Assembly: GCA_016648135.1 (NCBI GenBank)
Contig: JADDOH010002129.1
Span: 248,001-312,000, forward strand
Direction: 5' to 3'
Length of the DNA: 64,000 nucleotides
Source: Agrypnia vestita
Lineage: Eukaryota; Arthropoda; Insecta; Trichoptera; Phryganeidae
Below are positions 45,664 through 57,021 of the stretch, piece by piece; the first letter of the stretch is position 1; each line of letters starts with the position of its first letter. A program made the translations under genes and the position numbers. Under the pieces are notes generated by a model. That model was not told the origin of the DNA, searched no databases, and saw only the letters and a program-made list of their open reading frames with translations.

Positions 45664-46864
45664 GGGGTTACATGGGTTTCGCGGCTTCAAAAAATCGTTT
45701 TTTTTTTTATTGTCTTATTAATTTCTACAACATCTCGAAAATATTATCCTAAATTTTCAAGTCAATCCGAATAAAAGTTTCGGAGATACAGCCTTGGGAA
45801 GATGCGTAGGTAGGCTCAGCGCGCCGCAGGTAGCTGCTCGTTTATTGTTTGTCCGTCCTTACTGTCCATTGCTTTCACTTTCTAAGGGCAACTAGTTTGA
45901 AATACGTTAATTTGTGATTACTTCTTGAATCACGAGGTTTCATACAAAATAATAATGAAAGCTTGAGCCAGTTAATCTGGAAAATTACTCCAAAAAAATT
46001 CCTTCTGGTTCAAAGATCGTTAATATTGCTGCATTGGTCGCTGCTTGCACTTTTAATGAAGGAAAATCAGCTTTATTATTATTTATGCACGGTATGGATT
46101 TAAAACATGGCACATTCCCGAAATTCTGATGAAAACCGTGTTTGCGCAACCGAAAAAAAATCTTCGAGCGAGACTCGCGAAGTCAGGATTCATCGTAGAC
46201 AGGAGCAAAAGGATGCCCTGGACATTGCAGCTGCTGCAGGTTCCTTACTTTATGACCCAGGAATCTACGATTTAAGTAAAAAAAAATTTTTTTTTTGAGT
46301 TTTATTGTTGCTCAAAACTTTAAACCCGTTTATCTCGAAACTGTGTTTTCAAAGTCGGTTGACAAAATTTCTCTAAAACTACTCAACCAATCTTGATGAA
46401 ATTTTACACTGGTCTTTGAGATACAATTCACGAGGACTTGAACGAAGGATATTTTTTTTTTACAATCACAACTATTTAAAAAAAAAAATGTTGAGCAAAA
46501 TTTACCGAAATTTGCTTTTTTTGTAAAAAGGTCTGCCAAAAATCCAATTTTCACTTCTATTTTTTTCCCTTCGTTCAGATTCTAGTTTATGGTCTTAACT
46601 AAAACATATATTTATTTTTTTGCACTTCAGATAAGCCTGTCATGAGTTCTACTGTCAACGCGGACACACCTTTTTCCCGAGGGGTCACCGGAAATGACGT
46701 CACAATGGCGGAGTTTTAAATATTTTCTTTTGAAAATTTCAGAAATTCTTTGTCAAATGTATATCTTTAAGATGGTAAAAAATTTGATAAAATATTTTAT
46801 TTTTTGTATAAAAAAAATTGTTGAAAATAGGCCTTTTTTTCCCCGAGTAAACCCATGTAGCCCC
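45664..46864 (+). mobile_element. TTAA-flanked TIR element, Mutator-like content
   Basis: TTAA at 45660-45663 and 46865-46868 flanks inverted ends GGGGTTACATGGGTTT and (reverse complement) GGGGCTACATGGGTTT. The interior holds a broken protein remnant at 45993-46283 resembling a Mutator-like transposase tail. TTAA targets suggest piggyBac-type insertion, while the protein suggests Mutator-like, so the superfamily is open. It sits inside the family E unit. Confidence 0.75.
45993..46283 (+). pseudogene. Mutator-like transposase C-terminal remnant
   Basis: One frame gives 'IPSGSKIVNIAALVAACTFN' then 'EGKSALLLFMHGMDLKHG' and two stops. The next frame gives 'DENRVCATEKKSSSETREVR', 'IHRRQEQKDALDIAAAAG' and 'LLYDPGIYD'. 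The pattern (A...FN.G....L...G...G......D..R...A......R...........Y.PG) is that of the C-terminus of arthropod and cnidarian proteins annotated as Mutator-like transposase domain. A frameshift plus stops make it dead, and the catalytic region is missing, so the host element is non-autonomous. Family call from memory of the motif pattern. Confidence 0.5.
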
Positions 46865-47005
46865 TTAAGAGATAAGTGTATTAATTTATTTTGTGTAAAG
46901 TAGCTTTGTCGATTTAAGGAAATTACTAAATAAATCACTAATTAATAAAATCGACAATTAATTTCCAGTGTTTTCATTTGTCTCCCGTAACCACGATCCG
47001 TAACA

Positions 47006-47460
47006 TTATAATAAAATTTTAAGTTACCATTCTAAAAAAAAAGTTAACATTCTAATTATAGTTATTGAGTTTCATAAAAAGCAATATTAAATCTACAAAG
47101 CTATGAAATGTTCGATAAAACACGAAGACATTCGCTCAAAAGCACATATGCCAAATGTTGCATTAGTTGAATTAGTATTAGACTTTGAGTTGGCAGTTAA
47201 CGCCAAAACTATAAATAATTATTATACATGACCAAGTATTCTAAATTCCAATACAGATACACAATAACGAAATTAGTTCTACGGTTGTTTGTAAACCTAC
47301 ACCGCTAATTGATTTACGTAGCGTACACTCGTCACGTGCTTGTCGTTTGGCACTTGGAATGTGTCCTAGTAAAGTTCACACAGCTGACCGCACTGTTCGC
47401 TGTACCAAAATCAAATGGAGGGTGCAACCATTCCAATGGTCCCAGGAAAACCTTGTGGTA
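47006..47460. other. Unassigned stretch
   Basis: Nothing recognised. Confidence 0.4.
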
Positions 47461-47682
47461 AAGCACGGTCGCTCAAAAGAAAGAATTTCGTACACTGACC
47501 CTACCTTACGCATCCTTGTCGCTCGCCCACAATTATATTGGTGTCACACTCGCACAGGCATGGTGACAGCCGCTGTCACCATGCCTGTGCGAGCGTGATA
47601 GCTACATAATTGTAGGCGAGCGACAAGGATGCGTAGCGTAGGGTCAATGTACGAAATTCTCTCGTTTCAGCGACCGCGCTTT
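47461..47682. repeat. Long palindrome, ~110 bp arms, 1 nt spacer
   Basis: Arms 47461-47570 and 47572-47682 are reverse complements at about 85-90 percent ('ttacgcatccttgtcgctcg', 'cgcacaggcatggtgacagc'). GC-rich relative to its surroundings. The 83-codon frame at 47347-47598 reads through the centre and is a by-product. Confidence 0.85.
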
Positions 47683-47965
47683 AGTTTTCTGTGTGAGCGA
47701 GTTACCGCGAACTAGTTCCTTTTTTCTATGATCGCAACAAAACGGACGGGTTTTGATTCACGCGGGAGTCAAAAATTAAACATATGTTGTGTGTTATGGT
47801 TTAAGAGCTCACAGACGGCCAGCAGAAGATAAATAGCTATCTATAAAAAGACTAATCGGAAGAACACCAATACGGCGGGATACTGGATGTATCCGAGGAG
47901 TGGTGTTTATATGTTTCTAGAGCATTTTTGGTGTCCAAACCTTCAAATTGAAAGCCCAGAGTCAG

Positions 47966-48149
47966 AAGTAGACCTTTTTACATTTTAAAAGACAATCGAA
48001 TTGGTATGTGTAAGCAGTGCGTACGAGACACATCGTTTCATTATGTTAGTGTTTATACACGTAAACACCAACGAAACAATATGCGTCATACGCACGGCTT
48101 ACACATACTAATTCGATAGTCTATCTTAAATGGAAAGAGATCTACTATC
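47966..48149. repeat. Long palindrome, ~90 bp arms, 6 nt spacer
   Basis: Arms 47966-48055 and 48062-48149 pair with scattered mismatches ('tatgtgtaagcagtgcgta' against 'tacgcacggcttacacata'). Lies 280 bp from the previous palindrome but does not pair with it. Confidence 0.85.
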
Positions 48150-49050
48150 GAGAGATTTTGCCACGAACGCTCTTATTTTTTCAGGGCCGCGACTTAGAGC
48201 AATCTTTCTGTGAATTATGTGATCATGTAAAAGACACGGAAGTTTTCGAATTTTTATTGATTTACATACTTATTTTTCTTTGTTCATAATGAAAGAAGAA
48301 AGTTGAGCATTCTTTTGTAGATCCCCATCCCTAATGCTTCAAGCCGTATTATCATTACTTAAGTAAGTGAATATTTCTGTATTTAGATCATTTTTCAATT
48401 TCCAGGACTTGATACTCAAAATCTTTAATCATGGGACTCAGGCAGCATAAAACTGGGATTTCCAGGAATTTATTCCCGAGTTACACAAAATCCCTATTAT
48501 CAATTGTCAGTGCTTCCATTCCATATTATAACGCTGATACACTTTTTATTCCTCGTTTATAAGTGAAACCGGATTACTTTGCTAATCAGTAAACAACTAC
48601 CCTTTTGTGTAGCACAAAACCGAATAATTGGACTGGAAAGTAAAATATAATTTGTATCACATCCCATATTATCATCGATGAACAAGAATTTCTAATATGA
48701 ATTAATTTACCTCGATGTGTTTACTTTGAAAAGTTGTATCCAGTAGTTTGTTGCTAGTTCGTATCCACGATGAAATGATATTGGCGACTATGTAATAATG
48801 ATTCCGCATTCGCAATTTTGGTGGAAGTAACATAATTTGAGTTATGTTAGTTTAATTCGTTAACCAACTACGTAGAAGGACTGTATACTTAATGGAAATG
48901 AATGCATAAATTTGCAATTTTATATGTGCTCAGTATGAGAGAGAAATTTACTTCATATGATTTTAATGGAAATTATACAGAGCAAACTAGCAATCGTGCT
49001 GCTGTACAAGAAAACAATGAATTCTATCATGAAGAATGTTTAATTTTTTA
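48150..49050. other. Unassigned stretch
   Basis: Nothing recognised. Confidence 0.4.
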
Positions 49051-49263
49051 TTAAAAAAAAACTAACGAACTTCGTAAAAACCACATCTTTTTTAACTGAC
49101 TGCTAACCAACACACCGTTTCTCCGCAGGTAGGCAGAGAGGATAGAATACCATATTCTTCTATCTTGACATACCACTTTTGCTTCGGCTACATTCATACA
49201 TCTTCTCATGCATGCTCTATGGTTGTCAAGGCTTTTAACAGGGCCGTACTCCAATACTTGCAC
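49051..49263 (-). pseudogene. LINE family G C-terminal fragment
   Basis: On the minus strand 'ACMRRCMNVAEAKVVC' followed by 'DRRIWYSILSAYLRRNG', the extreme C-terminus and start of the 3' UTR of a family G LINE. Related to 26640-26740 and 7196-7285. The frame is open for 70 codons but lacks everything upstream of the tail. Confidence 0.6.
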
Positions 49264-50166
49264 TGTAAAATGGTTTTTTTTTGACGTCTTAGTTTACTTA
49301 GAGATGGTTTTGGTAAATTGTGTGAAAAACTTATGAAATGTTGGTGATCCTGTCGAGGAGAGAATCTGATACTCTCGAAATTTGAGTAATAAAATATAAG
49401 ATTAAAATTGAACTCATGAAACATTGTTTATGTTGTTCATCCAATTTAATGATCATCATGATCATCTCTATAAGGTTAACGCCCAATCTATCAATAATAT
49501 AATGTACGTATATTTTTTAATAAATTCAATTTATGTGATTCATTTTTATATTTTCTCTTATATTTTATACCTTCTTTTCCCTTGCTTATCCCAACTGGAT
49601 AACATCACCCAATCATATATTTTTCATGTTTTTTTTAATAAAAATATTTTTTGTTTTGTATTGCTTTTTTAATAATTATAAATTGTAATTATTTTCTAAC
49701 AGCATTGATAATGTGAAACGTCTACGTATATATTTGAATATAAAATATATGCTTATTTTAAAATAAAATAAAATACTTAATTTTAAACCCTTTATTACTA
49801 CATATGTACATTTTTCAACTAGTTGCGGTTGATCTCAAGTCTCAACTTTCTTCAGGACAAGTATAACACAGACTAATCTATGTGTTTACATAATATTTAC
49901 ATGATCAGAAAGAAAAACAGAGAAGGACAGAATGTCAACAGGTGGGGGAAGGAAAGAGGAGGAGTTAAGCGAGGAGAGAGGGAACAACTTTTAGATCGAA
50001 CTATTAGATCAATTTATTTGTATATTTATTATTTTTGATAACTTTACTATTTTCTAACACTTCCAGACTGTTAAGTCACAAACCTATTCCGTTTTCGAGT
50101 AAAATTTTTGTGGCCCTGTATTATTTGTTAAGCATTTGATGCATCAAGTGCTTATTTTATTTTAAA
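49264..50166. other. Unassigned AT-rich stretch
   Basis: Nothing recognised; purine-rich patch at 49900-49990. Confidence 0.4.
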
Positions 50167-50681
50167 CTAGCTGTGCCCGCGCAGCTTCGCACGCGTAGAT
50201 TTTTAGAACACTGTTTGGATGGTCATAGAACTTTCGCGAACCTTCTAGAATATCCTCCTTCCAGAACTTTCAAGAAATTCGAATGTATAGGAACCTTCCA
50301 GACATACCGACACATTCCGCCATTCAGTTTAGAATCTTATAGAACTTTCGGGAATTTTCTAGAACCTTCTCCTTCCAGAACTTTCTAGAGCAGGTTTTTC
50401 CAGAACCTTCTAGACTCACCGACACAATCGGCTCGCCTATTTTGAAACAATCTGAAGCCTATGCGGCCTTTCCATAACAAAACAATGTGCTAGAAAGCAC
50501 ATTTTTGTCACATGCTCCCACCCAGGCGCAGCCACCCCCACCAAACTCACATATTTTCGATGTGAAGGGCTATATAACACCATAACCACCACAACCACCG
50601 GTGGGTTGTGGCTGGTTGTGGAGAAAACTTGGCGGGTAGGGAAACACCGGTTTCTTTATATATATATATATATATATATTG
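50167..50681 (+). mobile_element. Family K element, short form
   Basis: Starts 'ctagctgtgcccgcgcagct' and ends 'gggaaacaccggtttc' plus (TA)n and 'ttga'. The 3' block (about 50480-50680) matches 13840-14024. Only about two of the ~115 bp units lie between the ends (50200-50420), against about 15 in the long form. A 71-codon frame here is repeat-derived. Confidence 0.65.
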
Positions 50682-50851
50682 ATTTAATATAACGTCAGGC
50701 CACAAAGTGTTTCTTTGCTTTTAAAATTTAAAATGTATTTTCATATATTTTATATTCAAATCCGTTTATCAGAGATTGTTTCGACTTTGTGGACACGAAC
50801 CCTAATATTTGAGCAAAACAAACATGTACAAAATTAATTTATACGATCAAT
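50682..50851. other. Unassigned spacer
   Basis: AT-rich; nothing recognised. Confidence 0.4.
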
Positions 50852-51217
50852 TTGTATTTCAAACGCTACCTCAAACAAATTTACATTTCTTGGCACGACA
50901 AGTGGCAATATGGCAAAGAAAAATCGGTTAAATACGAGGTATATTTTTCCAGTACGTCACTTCCTTTTCCGGCCGACCCGCCTAATAAACGAAACCTTTT
51001 GGGCAGTCTCCGTCCACCCCTAAGCGGATTGGAAATAAGGGCGTTAAGTATTGTACCAATAAACCCGCACACACTTGTGCAAGTGGGTATTTGTGTGCGT
51101 GTGGGATGTCCCCACTTGTTGATTTTCCGCGGCTTTTCGCCTAATGGATCTTTGAGTCTCAAGTTTACCGGAAAACGCGGTAAACATGTAAGGGTTGCCA
51201 AATTAGCTTTTTGTTAA
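50852..51217. other. GC-richer stretch with long frames on both strands
   Basis: The plus strand is open for 121 codons and the minus strand for 106 (51201-50881). The two frames overlap almost fully. The plus peptide includes 'SLPFPADPPNKRNLLGSLRP'; the minus peptide includes 'LPRFPVNLRLKDPLGEKPRK'. Neither is recognised. Composition alone could produce both, but the region matches no repeat family in this window and could be host exon, UTR or promoter DNA. Confidence 0.25.
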
Positions 51218-51529
51218 ATTAAACTTAACTATGTGCTGAATTTAGCTTCGCGGTGTTGTAGTTTTATTTACAAACTTTAACAATCATGCGAACCCAAAGG
51301 CAACACAGCGTAGTATGGAAAGAATATGCTTAAATATAATTAGTAGAGGATAAACATATACAATTGTGTTAGAGAATAGACCAAAGTGAAGAAAGTAATT
51401 TATTACTGTTTAATAGCATAAATGAATACTGACCACAAATATGTCTTTAGCAGTAAAATACCTGAAGATTAAATATCGTATATGGTTTAATTTCAAACAA
51501 AATTAAAAAATAACAGGGCTAATAACCTG
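51218..51529. other. Unassigned stretch
   Basis: Nothing recognised. Confidence 0.4.
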
Positions 51530-51985
51530 TATGAGCCGGCTTAAGTGATTACTCTGCACAATGCAACGTTCACCAATTCCATCGTAAAGACATCCACACA
51601 TCAAATTTTTAACGTTCTATATATTTTCATATTTTTAATGTTTTTTTTTTAAATTTTATTTGACTTGTTTTAAAGGGAATGAATTTTTCATATTCGATAT
51701 AAGTTACTGTAATGATAGTCCAATGTCTTACAAAAAATAAGTCAGAAATATTGAAAAAAATATATAGTCCTGCGATGTTATTAATGTTTTCCAAATAACC
51801 CTGTATACAACTTCCAAAAAATCTGACAGATATCGTATTCTATCAAGGGTGGAATTGTGAACGTTACATCGTGTAAAGTGATCACTTAAGCGATAGGTCG
51901 TTAGTCCTATGAACATCCAAAGACTTCCATATTTTCCCATACAAAAATATAATTTCGTCTATATGAGACATCTATGTTATATCTT
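51530..51985. mobile_element. Family J repeat in inverted arrangement
   Basis: The left part (51535-51600) reads 'acctgtatgagccggcttaa' in plus orientation. The right part (51765-51985) is the same family in minus orientation ('gtgatcacttaagcgatagg'). Together they form an inverted pair with a spacer of about 165 bp. Copies at 30340 and 55795 are single. Confidence 0.55.
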
Positions 51986-52546
51986 GAATAATAAAATCAC
52001 TTTATCTGCAACCCTACGTCATCGCAATCTAGCATCCCTCAATCATAAATACATTGATATTTCATCAGCTTAATAAAACCTTATCGGCCCGCTGTCCCAG
52101 GACCCCTAAGGGCCACCGTATCGCGCCGCTGAGTGACACCTGTCGCGACGATAATTCTTCTTCAACCCTCATACACGCTGCGTGACATTTCTGTCAAAAA
52201 ATCCCAAGGAATACAATGCAAGGAAAATAGTGAATTTTTTTCAACGTTTTTCGTTGCGAAATAATTTTTTGGGCAGCGAAAATATATTTTCAGTCAACTT
52301 GACACTTGAATTGTTTATTGTACTTTTGGATTATGGTTGCTTTAATTTTTTTATAAGCAAGCCACGTTGCGGGCGATAACTTGAGCCATCTACGGTGGAC
52401 TATATTTTTGTTTTAATAAATTTATAAGATTCACTTTATTAATTAAGATAAATTGCAGAAGTCTAACAGAGACGAATTTTTTTTGTTTAATTTAATTCTA
52501 TATGGGTCTCATTTACCCTAAATCAAACACTCCACGAAACGCATTT
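51986..52546. other. Unassigned stretch
   Basis: GC-richer at 52085-52160 with no recognised content. Confidence 0.35.
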
Positions 52547-53103
52547 TTACTCCCTTTATATTAACTCGTGGCGTCTGCTTGCTTGCTTGCCGGCTTGCCG
52601 TCGAAAAAACTTTGGATAGATTTTCAACTCTTTTCCCGTGATTTAATCGAGATGAAACTTTGCGAGCAGACTCGTGGTGACGATCAAGAAGATTTATCAA
52701 ATTTTCGTTAAAAAATAATAATAATCATAGTATAATTTTGGATTTTTCAAATTTTTAATAGTTTTTTCAAATTGGAATCATTACAATAGTTTTGATTACT
52801 AGAAACGGCGGCCCGATAACGTCGCGGAATATTTTATAAATTTGAATTACTCCGTCGGTTTACATAATAGGTACTTCACTACGAATGTCGAAAATCTAAA
52901 TTTTCTGACAAATGTTTTTAGAATTCAATCTTCAAAGCATAAAGTGTCTTATCAAAGCTCAAAACATCTGACATTTTAGAAATGTATTAAATTACTGTAA
53001 GTTTAGTGTTATGTTATATGTTTTATTTCGTCTTTAATTGTTGTTATATTTTAAAAATAAAGGGAGTATAATAAAAACTTGGTTTTTATGGGTTACTTTT
53101 TTC
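52547..53103 (-). repeat. Family C repeat, copy 5 (inverted)
   Basis: Minus-strand copy: 'actccctttatattaactcg' at the left and 'aaagggagtataataaaaac' plus 'ttggtttttatgggttac' at the right. The interior matches copy 2 most closely ('gacacttcatgctttgaaga' zone). Confidence 0.75.
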
Positions 53104-54927
53104 TTAGCTACATCCATTTGTGTATCTGGGGTTACTGGGTTGTGTACCATCCAATCAACCCCCCATCGCTGCAGTGCTAAAGGGAGGGGTCACTCCTTTA
53201 AATTGCAAAAGGCTCTTCGAATTTCTCCGGGGCAGCGGATCTGTTCCATCGCCGTCTTCAGAGAAAATTTCATTAAGTTGTCAGTCACTCATTTCAGCTG
53301 TGAGGATAGCAGTGAGTTAGAAAGTTTGGCGTCATAACCCGTTTCATGTTATTATGTAAAACTGTGGTGATATTCGAGACGCTTATTAATTTGGATGTAA
53401 TTAAAGATGATTATACAAAAACAGGTAAGATATAGGGTTGCTGAGAGGCTGGTAGGAAGCAGATGTCATGGCTGTGCAACGTACGAGAGTGAACGGTATT
53501 AGAAGTGTGGAGGAGCTATTTCGGACAGCGCAGCATAGAGACGCTAAAGTGATTGCCAACGTTGGAGGACCTGATAGGGTATACGGAGAAGAAGATAAAA
53601 AAATGAATTTCTAGTGATGGGAGGCAGGAAAGTGAAACAGAGAAGTTTTACATTCTTTATACTCGTATTGTAGGGTAATAAGAGTCAATTATCTTATTAT
53701 CGACAATTTGTGTCGAGACAAAACTGACTGTTTTCAAATATATGTACAGGCCCACCCATGTATATAATGTACATGGACAGGGAGGGGGACGAGTTTCTAG
53801 TATCTGCCTCACCATATGACAATACTCTTCATATTTAGCCTTAAAAATATCTATTGAATTCAAGAGGTAATTATAATCTGAGCATATGCGTGCGATGGGA
53901 AAAGATTTCCCATTATTAATATGATGATTATTAAATATTGTAATATTTTTTGTCCAAACATAATATGTGTTGGGTAGACCGGGATCAAATGGTAACATTT
54001 TTCGAATAGCGATTTTTTGCATCATTGATATAGAAAATATAAAGGAAACTAGTTTTTATAATCATATACAATTAAGTTGAAAACAAAATATTATATTTTA
54101 AATTCTCTTTATGTAATAGGAATAAACTATAAGCCTATAAACACATCGAGGGAAATGTTTCAACCGACTCTGACCCCTCGGTTAGTTGTACCAATAGAGT
54201 AATTAATTAAAAAATAGAATTTAGTCACAAAGTAGTCGCATTTTAACTATTCATGCAAAGAAAACAGTTTTTTATTTTTTTAAATTTCAGGTCAACGTTT
54301 TCACTTCATTAAACATACAACCTTATGAAAATTCTTGCAATATTTAATTGATGTGTGTTAAATATGGTACAAACGTTCCCTAAAGTCCATTTTTTACTAA
54401 AAAGTAAAATTTCGATATTTCTCTACACACAGGCGTTTTAAAATCAGTCATAAAATTATCACAAATATCAAAAGAAATAAGTTGATTAATAAAATGATAA
54501 AAACAGAGCACAAAAATCATAATATCAAACTATTAATTGTTCAAAAAACTTATACATGTTTGATTAACGCATAAAAAATATTTTTAAGTGCTACCATCCC
54601 CGTTTCACCAAATCCTGTGAGCTATTGGAGACTAGTCCGTACATATCAAATGCGCCTTTTGACGGCGTGCCATATATTTACCCACTATAGTTTACGAGTT
54701 ATTTGCATTGGTACTTTTTCATCCTGGTACAATCGACCTCGGTCTACCCTATATATTTTTTTAATTTTAAATTTAAATTAATTTAAATTATCAAATATAA
54801 ATATTCAAACTTACACACACGTTGGCGGATGCACGACATCAGAGAGATTTATACACAACTCCCTTACCTGTAAACAAAAGAGAATATATTTTCAAATAGC
54901 ATGTAAGTAAAAGTTTATTATATTTTT
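53104..54927. other. Unassigned stretch
   Basis: GC-richer at 53110-53600 with 66-99 codon overlapping frames and the phrase 'gtgattgccaacgttggagg'; looks like an old retroelement fragment but cannot be placed. A 122-codon minus-strand frame at 53657-54025 is unrecognised. The remainder is AT-rich. Confidence 0.3.
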
Positions 54928-55279
54928 TTTTATTTATTTTATTTATTTAACGCCCTTATGGGCTTTTACAAAAATACAGAAAACAAATTTAAAAAGAAAT
55001 ATCATAAGACAGATAAAATAATGATATAGTTAAAGGTACAAATAATACTAGTTAAAAGGTAAAATAATAATACAGAAAAATTTATTGTTCATTTCCATTT
55101 CGTTGAGATGTAAAGAATTGTATCAGCTTTGTCCTAAACACAGTTATATTATCAGCAAAAATGTCAGCCGCCTCTGCATGTGCATTCCCTAATGAGTGCA
55201 ATCTGTGAATTACAGAGTTTTCTAATGCATTAGTTCTGACATTTCCACTATAATAGAAATTATTAGCACTGTGTCTTGA
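54928..55279 (-). pseudogene. LINE 3' end: C-terminus, 3' UTR and tail
   Basis: On the minus strand 'SRHSANNFYYSGNVRTNALE', 'NSVIHRLHSLGN' and 'FRTKLIQFF' lead to a stop at 55082. A 3' UTR follows, then a small hairpin (GCCC ataa GGGC, at about 54950-54965) and a repeated 'aaataaataaaat' tail at 54928-54950. Terminal hairpin plus short-repeat tail is typical of CR1/Jockey-like LINE 3' ends. The upstream coding part is cut by the family F element at 55282. Confidence 0.6.
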
Positions 55280-55281
55280 TA

Positions 55282-55522
55282 TGTGGGGTATAAAAGCAAA
55301 GGCAGCAATATCCAAAAAAATAAAAAAATGTCCCGAGGATAATTTAAAATGTACTGAAATATTGATTTTATGTTTCTGTCGCTTCCTAAATATGTTCCCT
55401 AAAAATTTATTGGGTATGTTTCCTATAATATTGAATCCAGTCCATTATAAATAAATAATCCTCTACGACTGCATTCAATTTTTTTTAGATATTACTACCT
55501 ACCTTTGTTTTTATTCCCCACA
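55282..55522. mobile_element. Family F TIR element, copy 3, TA target
   Basis: Left TGTGGGGTATAAAAGCAAAG and right end (reverse complement) TGTGGGGAATAAAAACAAAG. Dinucleotide TA flanks both sides (55280-55281, 55523-55524), suggesting a Tc1/mariner-type target. 241 bp, non-coding. It joins directly to a LINE reading frame. Confidence 0.75.
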
Positions 55523-55794
55523 TATGATTTTCGACAAGGAGGAAACTATGACGTGCGAAATATTAGTAGGCAATGAAATCTTGAACAAGTAGATGAGTTT
55601 GTTTATTAGGGAGTATGTTCAACAGCAGGAACGTTAAGAAATATATCGGGAGGAGGGTAACTGCAGGGAATAAACTTTAAAGCTGCTTCGGGTAAAATTA
55701 TGTCTAATATCTAGATATATTTTGTCAAAATGTTTATTTCAATGTATTAACCCTGAATATTTTTTTTTTTATTAAATACAAATGATTTAAGTTA
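55523..55794. other. Unassigned spacer
   Basis: Nothing recognised; the LINE coding region interrupted by family F does not clearly resume here. Confidence 0.35.
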
Positions 55795-55960
55795 CAGATT
55801 ACAGAGTTACAGATGTCTCACAGAAATGAAGCTATTTATATAAGAAACGTATAAAGATGCCTTTCTAGGGTAGCCCAGGGCTTACAACCTGTATGAGCTG
55901 GCTTAAGTGATCACTCTACACAATGTAACGTTCACAATTCCACCGCGAGAACATTTTCAA
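55795..55960 (+). repeat. Family J repeat, copy 4
   Basis: Contains 'acctgtatgagctggcttaa', 'gtgatcactctacacaatgt' and 'aacgttcacaattccacc'. Confidence 0.55.
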
Positions 55961-55996
55961 ATTTTTATTTATATTTCGAATCACTTTTCTTCATAT

Positions 55997-56453
55997 TGTC
56001 ACGTGTCGTGGATAGGGAAAAATAAAAGAAAACATTGGAAATTAATTAGCGATTTATTAACTAATGATTAATTAATTATTCAATACATAAAGTCACTTAA
56101 ACGAATTAAACTTAATGTTATTCTTTTAATTACACTTTTTCGCAGTATATCGCTCTGATTTATTTATTTCCCCAATTAGGTACTTCGCTCGATTATTCGC
56201 TTTATCTATCGCTTCGAAATCCTCACGACTGGCCACATGAGGCGTTGTCTTGCGAGTACTTTGTGGCACTTTCAACTGTCGCGGGACTCCGTTCCGCATT
56301 TATATTCTAAAACTGGATTATCGAACCTCCTAGATTTTTCTAGGGTTTAGGTTTTTTTCAGGTGTTTCTGGACGTTTACTGACGTTTTCCGAAGGTTTCA
56401 AATCACGTAAGATTGTTATAGGCCATTCTCAATTATTCGATAGTGTTATGACA
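55997..56453 (-). repeat. LTR-like unit, family E, 457 bp
   Basis: On the minus strand it starts TGTCATAACACTATCG and ends CCACGACACGTGACA (TG...CA). The interior has 'cgaagcgatagataaagcg' and the 3' block 'aatttccaatgttttc'. Length matches the 16.2 kb unit (461 bp). Flanking 5-mers ('catat', 'tttac' on the plus strand) do not match, so no intact solo-LTR duplication is seen. Confidence 0.6.
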
Positions 56454-57017
56454 TTTACAAGAAAATTAATACAGTGCGTAAATATTTTAAGCATTCCATT
56501 CCGTGACAAAAAGCGTATCGTAAGCCCTGGGAAACCCTGTAAAAACTTTCAAACATATTTCGCATATAAATAATTTCGTTAATGTAATTTATCTTAATTA
56601 ATGAATAGTCTTCTGTGGACAGAATCCAGTAATTGTGTCCTGAGAACATGCATAAAAATATTGTTGAAATGTTAATATATTTGATTGATTTCAATTGATT
56701 GCTTGCGATAGGGTGAATAGTAACGCATTGACCAATGCAATGGGCGAATTTGGACTACCGCAGAAGCTAATCAAGGTAAATTATCTCCAGTAGCGTGCAG
56801 AATCAGGGTGGGCAATAATCTGTCCGAACCCTTTGAAGTTCACCACTGCAAGAGACGTGAGGCGTATTGGCGATCCCATTATTCAATATATCTTTAGAAT
56901 ATATTATTCGGGACTCGGACATCGGATTCTACAATTCCATTCAATTATTGACGTATGCGGTGACATTGACACGGTAGAGGATAGAATGCGTGAGCGGAAC
57001 AGTGTTTTGAGGAGTGA
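56454..57017. other. Unassigned stretch
   Basis: Nothing recognised beyond short unassigned frames. Confidence 0.4.
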
Positions 57018-57021
57018 TTAA

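Larger units (their letters stand above)
45261..47005 (+). repeat. LTR-like unit, family E, split by a DNA element
   Basis: The 5' part (45261-45659) starts TGTCTCACAACG and contains 'gtgataagtaaag' and 'gaataaagt'-type blocks. The 3' part (46869-47005) has 'aattaataaaatcgacaatt', 'tttccagtgttttcattt' and ends 'ccacgatccgtaaca'. A 1.2 kb TTAA-flanked element separates them. Without it the unit is about 540 bp. Confidence 0.55.

Noticed and set aside
47347..47598. 83-codon frame across the 47.5 kb palindrome
   Set aside because: The frame runs through the palindrome centre and its second half mirrors its own antisense; no protein signal.
55082..55315. 77-codon protein starting inside family F
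   Set aside because: The first ten or so codons come from the inserted TIR element; only the part below 55280 is LINE-derived.
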